Assembly (NCBI GenBank): GCA_965153355.1
Contig: OZ231127.1
Location: 56,420,001-56,484,000 of the forward strand
Length of the DNA stretch: 64,000 nucleotides
Direction of reading: 5' to 3'
DNA from: Flaccisagitta enflata
Lineage: Eukaryota; Chaetognatha; Sagittoidea; Aphragmophora
The notes beneath the pieces are model-generated. The model was not told the origin of the DNA and ran no database searches. It was given only the letters and a program-made list of their open reading frames with translations. Made by a program: the position numbers and the translations under genes. Below, piece by piece: positions 63,927-64,000 of this stretch; position 1 is the first letter of the stretch; each line of letters starts with the position of its first letter.

Positions 63927-64000
63927 TATTGGGTGTGCGAGGAGGTTTTGCAGTTTGACCCAAGCCAATTTTGGGGGCGTTGCTTCGGTGCCTCTTTTGT

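Overview
The window is metazoan genomic DNA, most likely from a marine invertebrate with a repeat-rich and probably heterozygous genome. It has spliceosomal introns, dense (CT)n/(GA)n, (CA)n, GAAA and ATG microsatellites, many small DNA transposons, and one 10-N scaffold gap at 38216-38225. There are no operons or prokaryotic features, and I saw no rRNA, tRNA or CRISPR array. The species cannot be named from the sequence.

The only protein family I recognise is the F-type (fucose-binding) lectin, or fucolectin, domain, carried on short exons with matching splice phases. On the + strand are two tandemly duplicated versions of the first domain exon (7361-7456 and 7785-7892), a second exon (8451-8528) and, after a 6.5 kb intron, a third exon (15035-15136). 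The rest of the domain is on the - strand: 57327-57203 and a terminal exon 53432-53334. Reading phases 1-1-1-0 join perfectly, and the conserved R-x-D-x4-R sugar-binding motif is completed only across the + strand exon 4 / - strand exon 5 junction. A decayed copy of exon 5 lies on the + strand at 31469-31585.

Layout. 1-7.3 kb: microsatellites, a nest of three mobile elements (2017-3011) and a minisatellite-bearing element (5713-6373). 7.3-15.1 kb: lectin exons with repeat-filled introns. 15.1-30.4 kb: repeats only (a 322-bp satellite, a 160-bp tandem array, hairpin-ended elements, long CT arrays). 30.4-38.2 kb: arm A. 38.2-41 kb: gap and repeats. 41-44.6 kb: arm B. 44.6-49.7 kb: repeats and a hAT-type MITE. 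49.7-59.2 kb: arm A', an inverted copy of A that carries lectin exons 5 and 6. 60.46-64 kb: arm B', an inverted copy of B running off the window.

The order A-B-A'-B', with each pair inverted, is unusual. B and B' are long, highly similar inverted repeats flanking a 15.8 kb segment that holds the lectin 3' exons in the wrong orientation for the upstream exons. Flipping that segment would put the gene in register. This is either a real inversion (possibly recurrent or polymorphic), a neighbouring paralogue whose 5' exons lie beyond the window, or a haplotype/assembly artefact. The gap lies between two opposed copies of the same repeat, so the assembly explanation must be taken seriously.

A dispersed family of hairpin-ended repeats (about 25 copies) is the second main feature. 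Its terminal stem sequence differs between subfamilies, but both stem arms and a distal subterminal motif change together, which suggests Helentron-like or other hairpin-recognised single-strand transposition.
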